Of a DNA stretch of 64,000 bases, positions 1 through 7,119 are shown one piece after another. The number at the start of each line of letters is the position of its first letter. The first letter of the stretch is position 1. Below the pieces are notes generated by a model that saw nothing but the letters and a program-made list of their open reading frames with translations, searched no databases and had not been told where the DNA came from. Position numbers and translations under genes: made by a program. The DNA is from Roseimaritima multifibrata (GTDB taxonomy: Bacteria > Planctomycetota > Planctomycetia > Pirellulales > Pirellulaceae): contig NZ_CP036262.1 in assembly GCF_007741495.1 (NCBI RefSeq), positions 186,001-250,000 of the forward strand, read 5' to 3'.

Positions 1-78
1 CACCACATCTTTGATGTATTGCGCCGCCGTGCTGGTCAAGTTTCGCAGAAATCCTTGCTTGGGAGGTTGACTGCTCAT
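1..78 (-). CDS. Start of an unknown protein (cut by window edge)
   Basis: An ATG on the minus strand at 78 opens a frame that stays open for 26 codons to the window edge (N-terminus MSSQPPKQGFLRNL). It begins 3 bases after the TGA stop of the membrane-protein gene upstream, so the two are very likely co-translated. Too little is present to name a family. Position in the leftward run with the TraG-like and ParB-like genes suggests it belongs to the same transfer or maintenance module. Confidence 0.6.
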   Translation of the reverse strand, partial: MSSQPPKQGFLRNLTSTAAQYIKDVV

Positions 79-81
79 TTA

Positions 82-687
82 TCACCAGTTCTTTCGTTGT
101 GGAGACCAGTAGGACGACCGAGACGCAGCAGCGGAGATCCGGGAACGCTTAACGTTTGATCGAAGCAAGAAAAAGCCGTGCCAGACGATTGAACCCAACG
201 CCATCAACACGAACCATCGAGCCTGAATCGGTGAGCTGAGCGATGAAAACAATGCCACCAGTGCCAAAGCGACCGCCAGGTCAGATAACACGCCCACAGT
301 AAGCTCTGATTGGTGCGGAAAAAAGCGTTTCAGTGTCCCCTGCCCCAGGCCGATTACTGAACCAGAGTGACTGCGGAGCAACGTACGGAACAGCCCGATA
401 CTCCACGCGACTAAAGACGCCAAGCACACAAACGCGGGTCGAATGGCGTCAGCCGAACCGGTACGCCGTTCCATTTCATCGTAGAACGCCACAAACAGGG
501 CAACCGTAAAGATCGAGAGCCATGAGGCCATCGGCCCGGCAGTTCCAGGGCTCCGGGAAAAAAAGTGTAGGTTGCGGATCAAGCAGCCGGAGCAAACCAG
601 TAAAATCGCAATACCGGTGCGCGCACTTTGTAGTTCCTCTTCCAGGTATTCCTCAGCTTCTTTTGTTGGGGGTGGTCGGTCAATCAT
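82..687 (-). CDS. Polytopic membrane protein of unknown function
   Basis: About 201 residues. I place the start at the ATG at 687 (MIDRPPPTKEAEEYLEEEL), 7 bases past the stop of the TraG-like gene; the frame is open further upstream, but that extension overlaps the neighbour's coding end. After a short acidic, cytoplasmic-looking N-terminus there are about five hydrophobic stretches, beginning with TGIAILLVCSGCLI and including SWLSIFTVALFVAFY, SDLAVALALVALFSSL and RWFVLMALGSIVW. No catalytic motif is visible. Its place directly after a coupling-protein-like ATPase suggests a membrane component of the same machine, but this is inference from context. Confidence 0.65.
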   Translation of the reverse strand: MIDRPPPTKEAEEYLEEELQSARTGIAILLVCSGCLIRNLHFFSRSPGTAGPMASWLSIFTVALFVAFYDEMERRTGSADAIRPAFVCLASLVAWSIGLFRTLLRSHSGSVIGLGQGTLKRFFPHQSELTVGVLSDLAVALALVALFSSLSSPIQARWFVLMALGSIVWHGFFLLRSNVKRSRISAAASRSSYWSPQRKNW

Positions 688-694
688 GGGAACC

Positions 695-2110
695 TTAGCG
701 TTGTTTGAAGGAAACGAGTCTGAAAGGGCTTCTCTCCTTACCAAACGTTCTGCCGCCCTGAGTAAGAAAGGCGTCCACGATTTTCTTATTGGATTTTCCG
801 CCCCGCCGAAGTGCTAGAAAAAAGTCCGGCGGGCAGCGTGGCGTCAGCTGCTGACTGACCGAGACGGTGTATTCATCGATTCCGAACAGCATGTTCATTG
901 GGTCGATTTTTCTTTCCGGCTTGGCTTCGCTGACCGTCACGAAATTCTCTCGGCTGGAACCCCATGCGTCTGAGAAATAAGAATTCGTACGGCTACAGGA
1001 ATTTGCCAGAACTAACCGCGTATTAAAGTTCGCAAAAGTAGCCAACATGTGCTGCTCTGCGACGCTATCCCCTCCCATCGCTGACTGAATGAGGGGTAAA
1101 TTTTGTGCCGAAGAAATGAACGCAAGCTTATGCGAACGGGCAACCGACTGGACTTTTGCTTCGAAGTCGGGATCCGCGATGAGGTACTGGCATTCATCAC
1201 GCACGAGTGCCGTAATCTGCTTCGGATTTTTTCTGCGCAGCGCAGCTTCCATCACCATGAGCATGATTAGGCTCTGGAAAAGTATGCCGCCCTGTTGATA
1301 CACAAGTACGGGAAAATCCATCACTACGCAGTAACCGTCCAGCGGCATCTCAGGCGTAAAGTTAGACGTTTCAGAGCAGACAGTTGAGTAAAGGGGATCG
1401 ACCAAAAAGGGTGAAAGAACGGACGAGCATTGAGTGAGGACGGACCCCCTTCCTTTACTACCGATCGATATAATTTGTTCCAAGATGAATGACGCTGCTT
1501 GTGTGTACTGGCGACGTTCAGAGTCGGTTTGCAGGTTCCTTTCGGCAGCGGAAAGCACTTGGTAACAAAATGACGATTTAAATAACTTGGTTCCAACCTG
1601 TTCGAAACTACTTGGACTAGTGACAATAAATTGATAGACGTCTTCAACCGAAATTGGGGAACCATTTTTCTTCGCCATGTGACACAGCGTAATCGCGTAC
1701 GTCATCATTTTTTCGAACAAGTTTGCCCAGTAGGCCTCCTCCTTACGCCCGCTCGATTTTGTAATCAAGTTGTTAAGACGCTGAAAAAGTTGCGTGGCAG
1801 TCGCGGGCGTACCCCCCGTTCGGGTGAGCTCAAAATAAAGGAAATTGAAAGTGAATTTTCCGGGAACCAAGTGTTTCAATTTATGCTCTTTGCCTGCCTT
1901 TTTAATGACACGAATTGCGTTTTCAGATTCATCGGCCTTGACGCAGGCCCATAGTACGGAAACGTCACGACGAATGATGTCCTCCATTAGGATCTTCAAC
2001 AAAGAAGTCTTGCCGCTCCCAGAAGCGCCAATCGCAAAAATGTGTGAGCAGATGTCTTCTGTAGACAGACCAAGCATCTTGAGTGAGTCGGGTCGACGGA
2101 AAGGCCACAT
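695..2110 (-). CDS. TraG/VirD4-like coupling ATPase
   Basis: 471 residues. A Walker A loop GASGSGKT lies at residues 28-35 and a Walker B-like segment ALVRDEC has its acidic pair at D305-E306, followed by an ARSHKLAFISSAQ stretch resembling the sensor region of TraG/TraD/VirD4 AAA+ ATPases. In that family these proteins bring DNA or protein substrates to a type IV secretion channel. Unlike classical coupling proteins there is no N-terminal transmembrane pair: the Walker A motif is almost at the N-terminus. The membrane part may be supplied by the next gene downstream. The start has a good ribosome site (AGGAG, 7 bases) and lies 9 bases after the ParB-like stop. A HerA/FtsK-like DNA-pumping role is an alternative. 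Confidence 0.75.
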   Translation of the reverse strand: MWPFRRPDSLKMLGLSTEDICSHIFAIGASGSGKTSLLKILMEDIIRRDVSVLWACVKADESENAIRVIKKAGKEHKLKHLVPGKFTFNFLYFELTRTGGTPATATQLFQRLNNLITKSSGRKEEAYWANLFEKMMTYAITLCHMAKKNGSPISVEDVYQFIVTSPSSFEQVGTKLFKSSFCYQVLSAAERNLQTDSERRQYTQAASFILEQIISIGSKGRGSVLTQCSSVLSPFLVDPLYSTVCSETSNFTPEMPLDGYCVVMDFPVLVYQQGGILFQSLIMLMVMEAALRRKNPKQITALVRDECQYLIADPDFEAKVQSVARSHKLAFISSAQNLPLIQSAMGGDSVAEQHMLATFANFNTRLVLANSCSRTNSYFSDAWGSSRENFVTVSEAKPERKIDPMNMLFGIDEYTVSVSQQLTPRCPPDFFLALRRGGKSNKKIVDAFLTQGGRTFGKERSPFRLVSFKQR

Positions 2111-2119
2111 GAGAGTCTC

Positions 2120-2932
2120 CTAATTGATGACGTCTTGAAGCAGGTGAAAGGGAATGCCGTGTTTTCGATGCAACTGGATTTTCTTGATCAGTTGCTGCAA
2201 CGATTCTTGCAACTGGTCATAACTCTTTTCGGCAGGAACCGTTACAGAGATGGAGATGCCGTCGATCGCAGTCTTGACCGTGGACCGTTTGATTTTCCGG
2301 CTGTCGTCTTTCCTAACCGCGTTAGCAATGTCTTGACGGCTCATGGTTCGGTTGGCGTGTGCGGTCAGCCAATCCAACTGCTCGGCTTCGTTGCGTGCCT
2401 TCTTTGCAACTTCGTAGAGTACGCCGATGCCAATCTTTTTGTCGCGAGCCAACGCCATCGCATCTGGGGAGAGTTTTTTGACAGACGTTTGGATTTTGCT
2501 CAACTTTGACTTGGAAATGTCGGCAAGCTTGGCTGCCTTTCCGAAGCTGCAGGCATGAAATGCCGCCAACGCCGCGACTCGATTGAGCGTGTCTTCGACG
2601 GTCTCTGAACTGCGAATCGAGTTCTCGTGCAAACTCCGAATTAGCATTTGCGCGGGCGGCGTACCGGCTGGAAAGACTTTTGCCTCAACGTACTCATCCC
2701 CGAGGGCAAGTATCGCGGCGAGTCGATGACTGCCAGCAACGATGGTAAACCGACTTTCACAAATTTGGACGACGATTGGTTGCAGTAAACCGTGTTCTGC
2801 AATGCTCACCTGCAATCGCTGAACGATCTGCAGGTCGAGATGCCGGCCGTTTTTGGGCGGGTTGATGAGCTTCGCGAAAATTCGTCGTGTTTCAACAACC
2901 GATTGCTGGCTGTCTGTTTGTGGAACAATCAT
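2120..2932 (-). CDS. ParB-like nuclease/partition-domain protein
   Basis: 270 residues. Residues about 20-100 match the ParB/sulfiredoxin-like fold: a LINPPKNGR lead-in, the QPIVV strand, the VAGSHRLAA box (the GxxR-type motif) and LHENSIRS. A helix-turn-helix-like middle follows (KAAKLADISKSKLSKI). The C-terminal part is basic and may bind DNA. Plasmid and element ParB proteins of this class assist segregation or regulate transcription of the element. No ParA ATPase is seen beside it, so partition in the strict sense is not shown. It is in the leftward operon with the TraG-like ATPase. An imperfect GAGGA site precedes the ATG. Confidence 0.75.
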   Translation of the reverse strand: MIVPQTDSQQSVVETRRIFAKLINPPKNGRHLDLQIVQRLQVSIAEHGLLQPIVVQICESRFTIVAGSHRLAAILALGDEYVEAKVFPAGTPPAQMLIRSLHENSIRSSETVEDTLNRVAALAAFHACSFGKAAKLADISKSKLSKIQTSVKKLSPDAMALARDKKIGIGVLYEVAKKARNEAEQLDWLTAHANRTMSRQDIANAVRKDDSRKIKRSTVKTAIDGISISVTVPAEKSYDQLQESLQQLIKKIQLHRKHGIPFHLLQDVIN

Positions 2933-2989
2933 CCTGATGGGGTCCTCGAAGGGTGAGCTGCGGTACTAGGTGTCCGTTACGTCCGCAAA

Positions 2990-3018
2990 CCCCATTGGCA
3001 AGAAGGTTGCCAATGGGG
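2990..3018 (-). terminator. 12-bp perfect hairpin between two operon genes
   Basis: Arms CCCCATTGGCAA and TTGCCAATGGGG around a 5-base loop, in the gap between the exported-protein stop (3049) and the ParB-like start (2932). On the minus strand it is followed only by a short T run (TTTG), so it may be a weak terminator, an attenuator or an mRNA processing/stability hairpin lowering expression of the ParB/TraG part. Confidence 0.5.
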
Positions 3019-3048
3019 TGACGGAATCAAATTCGACAAACCAACACG

Positions 3049-3819
3049 CTATTTGGCGATCGCTCGTTCAAACGCCAGGCGAGCCGTTACAAAAAGCGAC
3101 CAGAGTGTTTTCCGAAAGGCATCACTGGTCGCAGCTGCCACTGCGACCGTGAAAAGGCCTCCCGTAAAAAGAAGAAACCCGAGTCCCGAAGCGATGAGAG
3201 TCGTCGGTGCAGCAACCGAACTAACCGTGGACTGGACGGCCGGCTTGACGACGTACTCACCTCCCGCAGCCAAGACCTTGTCGGGGTTGGCGAGCACTGC
3301 GGAAACCGCAGCGCCGCCAACGATCGTTCCTTTGTTGCGCCAGAGGAAGTCAAGTACTTCATCAGCCTTGCCACCTTTCGCCAGCAATTGGATGACTTCG
3401 CCCGATTTACCCGCTGCCTTCAAATCAGGTGCGAGCATGAGCAAGCGTCGCTGATTTTGTGGCGTTAGCCTGGATGAAGCGACTGCAAACTCGTCAGCAA
3501 AATTTACGCCACGGGTTACTGAGTTCTTTGTAGCGGTGCTTGCCGTTTTTCCAAAGTACCGCGATGCGTTCGAGGCACTTCGACGGGTTGCAGCCTCAGC
3601 CGATTCCTTTGCAATTCTCGTAGTGACAGTTTTGCTGGTGGCTTGAGTGGCCTTCTTTGTTCCTTGCGACGCAACCTTGCTGACGATGAAGCGACGCCCC
3701 GCCTTCAGAGCTTCCGACGCTGTACCCGCATGTGCAGGCGAGTTCGAGTGCCAGAACGTCAAACAAATGAATGCGACTGTAGTGGAAATGTGAATCGTTT
3801 TTGTCATGTGGCAGTTCAT
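3049..3819 (-). CDS. Exported/membrane-anchored protein of unknown function
   Basis: 256 residues, not recognised. N-terminal signal-like segment (TTVAFICLTFWHSNSPAHA), then an Ala/Ser/Thr/Lys-rich, probably helical region (SQGTKKATQATSKTV), then a Gly/Leu-rich hydrophobic segment near the C-terminus (LIASGLGFLLFTGGLFTVAV) which is likely a membrane anchor, ending in a basic tail. The first ATG has an AAGGAAC ribosome site 4-5 bases upstream. It lies in the leftward operon between another exported protein and the ParB-like gene; a cell-envelope role linked to the TraG-like machine is possible but unproven. Confidence 0.6.
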   Translation of the reverse strand: MNCHMTKTIHISTTVAFICLTFWHSNSPAHAGTASEALKAGRRFIVSKVASQGTKKATQATSKTVTTRIAKESAEAATRRSASNASRYFGKTASTATKNSVTRGVNFADEFAVASSRLTPQNQRRLLMLAPDLKAAGKSGEVIQLLAKGGKADEVLDFLWRNKGTIVGGAAVSAVLANPDKVLAAGGEYVVKPAVQSTVSSVAAPTTLIASGLGFLLFTGGLFTVAVAAATSDAFRKTLWSLFVTARLAFERAIAK

Positions 3820-3876
3820 AATTGTTCCTTGTATGAAATTGGTAAATATTGTTTATTGTGTTGCATCCGGTTACGG

Positions 3877-4851
3877 CTACGGTTTAAGGGTCCATTGCGA
3901 ATCAAGGCCGAGTCGCTTGAGAACGTCGTTAGCCCAATCCAAATCAATTGCTTTTTCACGCGTTACTGCTCTGAGCAGTTGGTTGTTGTGAGTCTGGAAA
4001 CAAGAGAGCCACCGAGTGCCAACAGGACCGGTCGGCTGGGTGCATCGCTGGAGTACTGTACGAGATTGAACTCGAACTTCCTGCTTAAGCGTTTCCCCCG
4101 GCTTTACCGTTTCTTCGATGACTTTATCGACTGCTAGGTCGACGCCAATTCCAATCGCTAGGGCGCCGATCCGATTCCAGAATGAGATTTCACCGTTTTC
4201 ATCGGTCAAGATTTTTCGGGAGATGCTTTCACCGACAATACCGCTAGCTGCGCTGGCTCCGAATTTGGCGAGCGAGCGGGAGACGGCACTGTCCACGCTT
4301 TCGCAGACGTCATCAATGACAGAATCGATTGCCCGGTTGATGTCTGCAACGTCAATCGCTTCGCACTTGATTGACATCGGGTCGAGCGGCACATCCGAGC
4401 GAATTTCAACAAGCAGGTTACTGTCGATATCAGCCAAAGTTCCATCCAATTCCTTCGAGAGGAGCTCCACGACTTCGCTTAGTTGAGCTGTAGACAGAAC
4501 GTGCTTACGGAAAAGTCCTTCAATAAACTCCCGGTGCCCGCTCCGATTCGCCACGTACATTGTCTTGGACTTGAAGCTCAGAGCTTCCGAAACGAATTGG
4601 TCCAACCCATCTTCGGTCGTCAACTCGTTTGCCGAATTGACAAAACGCGAAAACATGGAATTGATTGCGTCCGCACGTTTAGCGTGCGCATTGTGAAGTG
4701 GCTGAATCGTCCCCAGCCAAGTAGCCTCGGCTCGATTCCGGGGGTTCGGAATCGTCGTGGGTTCCGGCTCGGACTGAGCGTGGAGCGGAGCGGCGGACGA
4801 AACTGCCATGACGATGGCGAGTGCCGCGACCAAACGAAATTTAGTGTGCAT
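3877..4851 (-). CDS. Secreted protein of unknown function
   Basis: 324 residues with a clear Sec signal peptide (LVAALAIVMAVSSAAPLHAQS, cleavage after AHAQ-like site). The mature part is acidic and helical early on, then has a Gly/Ala hydrophobic patch (IGALAIGIGVDLAVDKVIEE) and a C-terminal region with Cys residues around QRCTQPTG and WLSCFQTH. No catalytic motif recognised. Ribosome site AGGAAG, 6 bases before the ATG. The 3'-terminal part is followed by 57 bases to the next exported-protein gene, consistent with an operon. Confidence 0.6.
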   Translation of the reverse strand: MHTKFRLVAALAIVMAVSSAAPLHAQSEPEPTTIPNPRNRAEATWLGTIQPLHNAHAKRADAINSMFSRFVNSANELTTEDGLDQFVSEALSFKSKTMYVANRSGHREFIEGLFRKHVLSTAQLSEVVELLSKELDGTLADIDSNLLVEIRSDVPLDPMSIKCEAIDVADINRAIDSVIDDVCESVDSAVSRSLAKFGASAASGIVGESISRKILTDENGEISFWNRIGALAIGIGVDLAVDKVIEETVKPGETLKQEVRVQSRTVLQRCTQPTGPVGTRWLSCFQTHNNQLLRAVTREKAIDLDWANDVLKRLGLDSQWTLKP

Positions 4852-4885
4852 CAGAATCTTCCTCGAACAAATAGGAACTGGAAAA

Positions 4886-4911
4886 GCCGCACGAGTGACA
4901 ACTCGTGCGGC
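4886..4911 (-). terminator. Hairpin terminator after the sigma-like gene
   Basis: Perfect 11-bp arms (GCCGCACGAGT / ACTCGTGCGGC) around a 4-base loop, followed on the minus strand by TTTT. It sits just downstream of the sigma-like stop codon at 4958 and upstream of the secreted-protein start at 4851, so it may end or attenuate the promoter-proximal transcript. Confidence 0.6.
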
Positions 4912-4957
4912 GGATACTCAAAAAGACGCATCCGAATGCGCCCGTGGGAAACTCGGC

Positions 4958-5623
4958 TCAGGAGTTTTCGTGAGAAGTCCCGTCGATGATCGGCCGCAGA
5001 ATGCAGTAAACCTTTTGCAAGCGGTTGTAGATCGTCTTGCGAGTGACGTTATGGCACGCTTCAAGCTGAGCCATGGTCAACTCTTCAAGGTGTCGCTGCT
5101 TAAGAAGCTCCACTTGGTGAGCTGTCAATTTCGCCATGCCGGAATGCAACCGCTCCACACGTTCTTTGTGGACAAGGGTTTCATCTGGCGACTTGCTTCC
5201 GTCGACACAGTCGTACCACCCTGGCAAATGCACTGGGTGAGCGAGTCTTTTCGACTTACGGGTGAAGTCTATCGCCTCATTGAAGTTGATCCGATTTAAG
5301 TACAGCATCAGGTTTGCGGGAGGTTCAACCCCATTCGCCTCCCAGGCAGCTTCCGCTTTAAGGAACTTTACGTAGCCACTCTGGACGACATCCTCGGCGT
5401 TGTGCTCCCCAACAATGCGACAATATTTTTCATGGAGTCGCCGTCCTGTTTCGCTGTCTAAAAACGATTTCGTTCGGCTGGGATCTGGTGATAGGGATTC
5501 ATCAGATGTATTATCGATTTCTCGCCAATCTGAAACCGGTGATTCACGCACGCCTTGCGGTGGCGTGCGGATTCCAGTGGAAATATTCTCGACTTCGCAA
5601 CTTCTTCGCAAATTTAAACGCAT
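4958..5623 (-). CDS. ECF-type sigma factor
   Basis: 221 residues from the ATG at 5623, which has AGGA 8 bases upstream; the open frame reaches further only through a TTG. Region 2 is recognisable (EHNAEDVVQSGYVKFLKAE, then LYLNRINFNEAIDFTRKSKR) and region 4 carries a helix-turn-helix (LTMAQLEACHNVTRKTIYNRL). The factor would redirect RNA polymerase to its own promoters. It is near the head of the leftward operon on the putative mobile element, so it plausibly controls the element's own genes. No anti-sigma protein is apparent beside it. It is diverged from standard ECF groups, so its class cannot be fixed by eye. Confidence 0.7.
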   Translation of the reverse strand: MRLNLRRSCEVENISTGIRTPPQGVRESPVSDWREIDNTSDESLSPDPSRTKSFLDSETGRRLHEKYCRIVGEHNAEDVVQSGYVKFLKAEAAWEANGVEPPANLMLYLNRINFNEAIDFTRKSKRLAHPVHLPGWYDCVDGSKSPDETLVHKERVERLHSGMAKLTAHQVELLKQRHLEELTMAQLEACHNVTRKTIYNRLQKVYCILRPIIDGTSHENS

Positions 5624-5699
5624 GATTGGATTCCTAACGGTGGAAAAACTTGGCCCCGTAGAAATCAATCCCAAACCGGCGGAAAACGTGCGCGAGAAA

Positions 5700-6185
5700 T
5701 TATGATTTTTGGCGTCCGACCACTGAATCTATGGCCGTGATGATTGCCGCCTGGAATCGATCACAGGTTTCCCTAGCTGCATGCTCGCCGAGGCCTGACT
5801 CTCGCTTGATTGCACCGATAAAGTTTCGTCGTACGGTCGGTAGATCGTGCTCGGATGGTTGAGCCTCCCCCAACGATGCGGTAATGTCGCCCAATGCCGC
5901 TACAATGCTCCAGAGCTTTCCCTCTTTCGACTTGCATTCAGGATTCACGCGGTCACTTGCTTCTTCCACCACGCGATTGAAAGGAGCGATTTCGAGAAAA
6001 CCTGCATCTAGTGTCGCTTGTTCAAAGGTCTGCTTGATGAATAGGTTCATTGCTTTGTTGAGGGCTGGATTGCTGCCAATGAAAGAGCCGCTGACGGCAT
6101 GTTGTCCGACTTTCATGCCTTCTAGTGATGCGGACACGGCATCACCGATTTCAATTAGTTGCGTGGCGTTAAGGTGTTGGTGCAT
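5700..6185 (-). CDS. Unknown protein, first gene of leftward operon
   Basis: 161 residues, no signal peptide or membrane segment, no family recognised. Moderately helical, with regions such as LNKAMNLFIKQTFEQA and HAARETCDRFQAAIITAIDSVV. The ATG at 6185 has a strong GGAGG site 8 bases upstream. It is the promoter-proximal gene of the leftward set and is divergent from the sigma-like gene at 6286, so it could be a regulator, but nothing in the sequence proves that. Confidence 0.6.
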   Translation of the reverse strand: MHQHLNATQLIEIGDAVSASLEGMKVGQHAVSGSFIGSNPALNKAMNLFIKQTFEQATLDAGFLEIAPFNRVVEEASDRVNPECKSKEGKLWSIVAALGDITASLGEAQPSEHDLPTVRRNFIGAIKRESGLGEHAARETCDRFQAAIITAIDSVVGRQKS

Positions 6186-6285
6186 AGCTCATGCCTCCGT
6201 TCTCTGATGGGGTTTGCAAAACTTTAACACACAGAGATTAAAGAATACTTAACTAGAACCCGACCTCACATTTTGCATTGACAAC
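6186..6285. promoter_or_regulatory. Divergent promoter region
   Basis: The 100 bases between the leftward gene starting at 6185 and the rightward gene starting at 6286 must hold promoters for both. The segment is locally AT-rich (AACTTTAACACACAGAGATTAAAGAATACTTAA region, 6220-6252). I do not see unambiguous -35/-10 pairs. The rightward ATG has no Shine-Dalgarno match, so its transcript may be leaderless or weakly translated. Confidence 0.45.
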
Positions 6286-7119
6286 ATGGTGACAGCTTCA
6301 ACTAAACCGATACGCTTGATTCGGATTGCATCCGTACTTGCGAACGAAGCACGTACTGTCGAAGATATTCGACAAGCATTCGCTGGCCGACCTGTACCAC
6401 GGATCGTCAGACATTGGCGGGAAAATCAGGTCGCCATGTGCGTTGATGCCTGCTCCGTTTTTTGTGCTGAAGAAGGCGACGATCGTCGATCAATTGAGGA
6501 GAAATTGTCGATGGAGGATGCCATAGCCTTGGAGCGTTGCTGGGACTCAGAGGAAGCGACGACTAAGGCAGTCGCGCAGGAAGCTGCTCGTCAAGTCAAC
6601 GTGTTTTTTGAGAGCATTTATGCCGAGCTTCGTGAAAAACGGATCCGCCACTTTTTAGGCCTGCTCAAAGCGACCCCGGAAGAACTAAAACGAATCGGGA
6701 GTTCGGTAATACAGATTGGATTCATAGATGTCTGGGAGAAGGGAATCAAGAAAGGGTTTGATAGAAATCAGTTCAACACTATCGATGAATGGCTTGGGTT
6801 TTGCGTCGTGTGCGCTGTCCATGGCTGGAGGAAAGGACATAGAAAAAGACGCATCGTGACTGAAAACGGGGTAATGTTTAGCGATCCTCCCTCTGAAGAT
6901 TTACTTCCTGCAATTGAATTGGAAATCAGCGAGACGGCCAGAGTCATTACTGAATCGTGTATCAAGGATGACATAGACAAAGCGATTGTTCGAATGAGCA
7001 TTGATGGCGCGAGTGTGTTTGAGATCGCAAAATACGTTGAACTTGATCCTGCCAACGTGCGGCGACGTCGGAAGAAAATTGCAGACTGTGTCAACAGCCG
7101 AATGGATACTGACGAATAA
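6286..7119 (+). CDS. Diverged sigma-70-like protein paired with a kinase
   Basis: 277 residues. The C-terminal part looks like sigma region 4: an acidic lead, then an HTH-like segment (GASVFEIAKYVELDPANVRRRRKK). The middle (DEWLGFCVVCAVHGWRKGHRKRR, positions about 165-190) resembles the region 2.3-2.4 helix of ECF factors where a basic tail follows. The extra N-terminal 90 residues are not recognised. The stop codon abuts the start of the Ser/Thr kinase gene with no gap, so translation is probably coupled. Pairing of ECF sigma factors with Hanks-type kinases is well known in planctomycetes, where kinase phosphorylation is thought to activate the sigma factor. A generic DNA-binding regulator remains possible. 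Confidence 0.55.
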   Translation: MVTASTKPIRLIRIASVLANEARTVEDIRQAFAGRPVPRIVRHWRENQVAMCVDACSVFCAEEGDDRRSIEEKLSMEDAIALERCWDSEEATTKAVAQEAARQVNVFFESIYAELREKRIRHFLGLLKATPEELKRIGSSVIQIGFIDVWEKGIKKGFDRNQFNTIDEWLGFCVVCAVHGWRKGHRKRRIVTENGVMFSDPPSEDLLPAIELEISETARVITESCIKDDIDKAIVRMSIDGASVFEIAKYVELDPANVRRRRKKIADCVNSRMDTDE

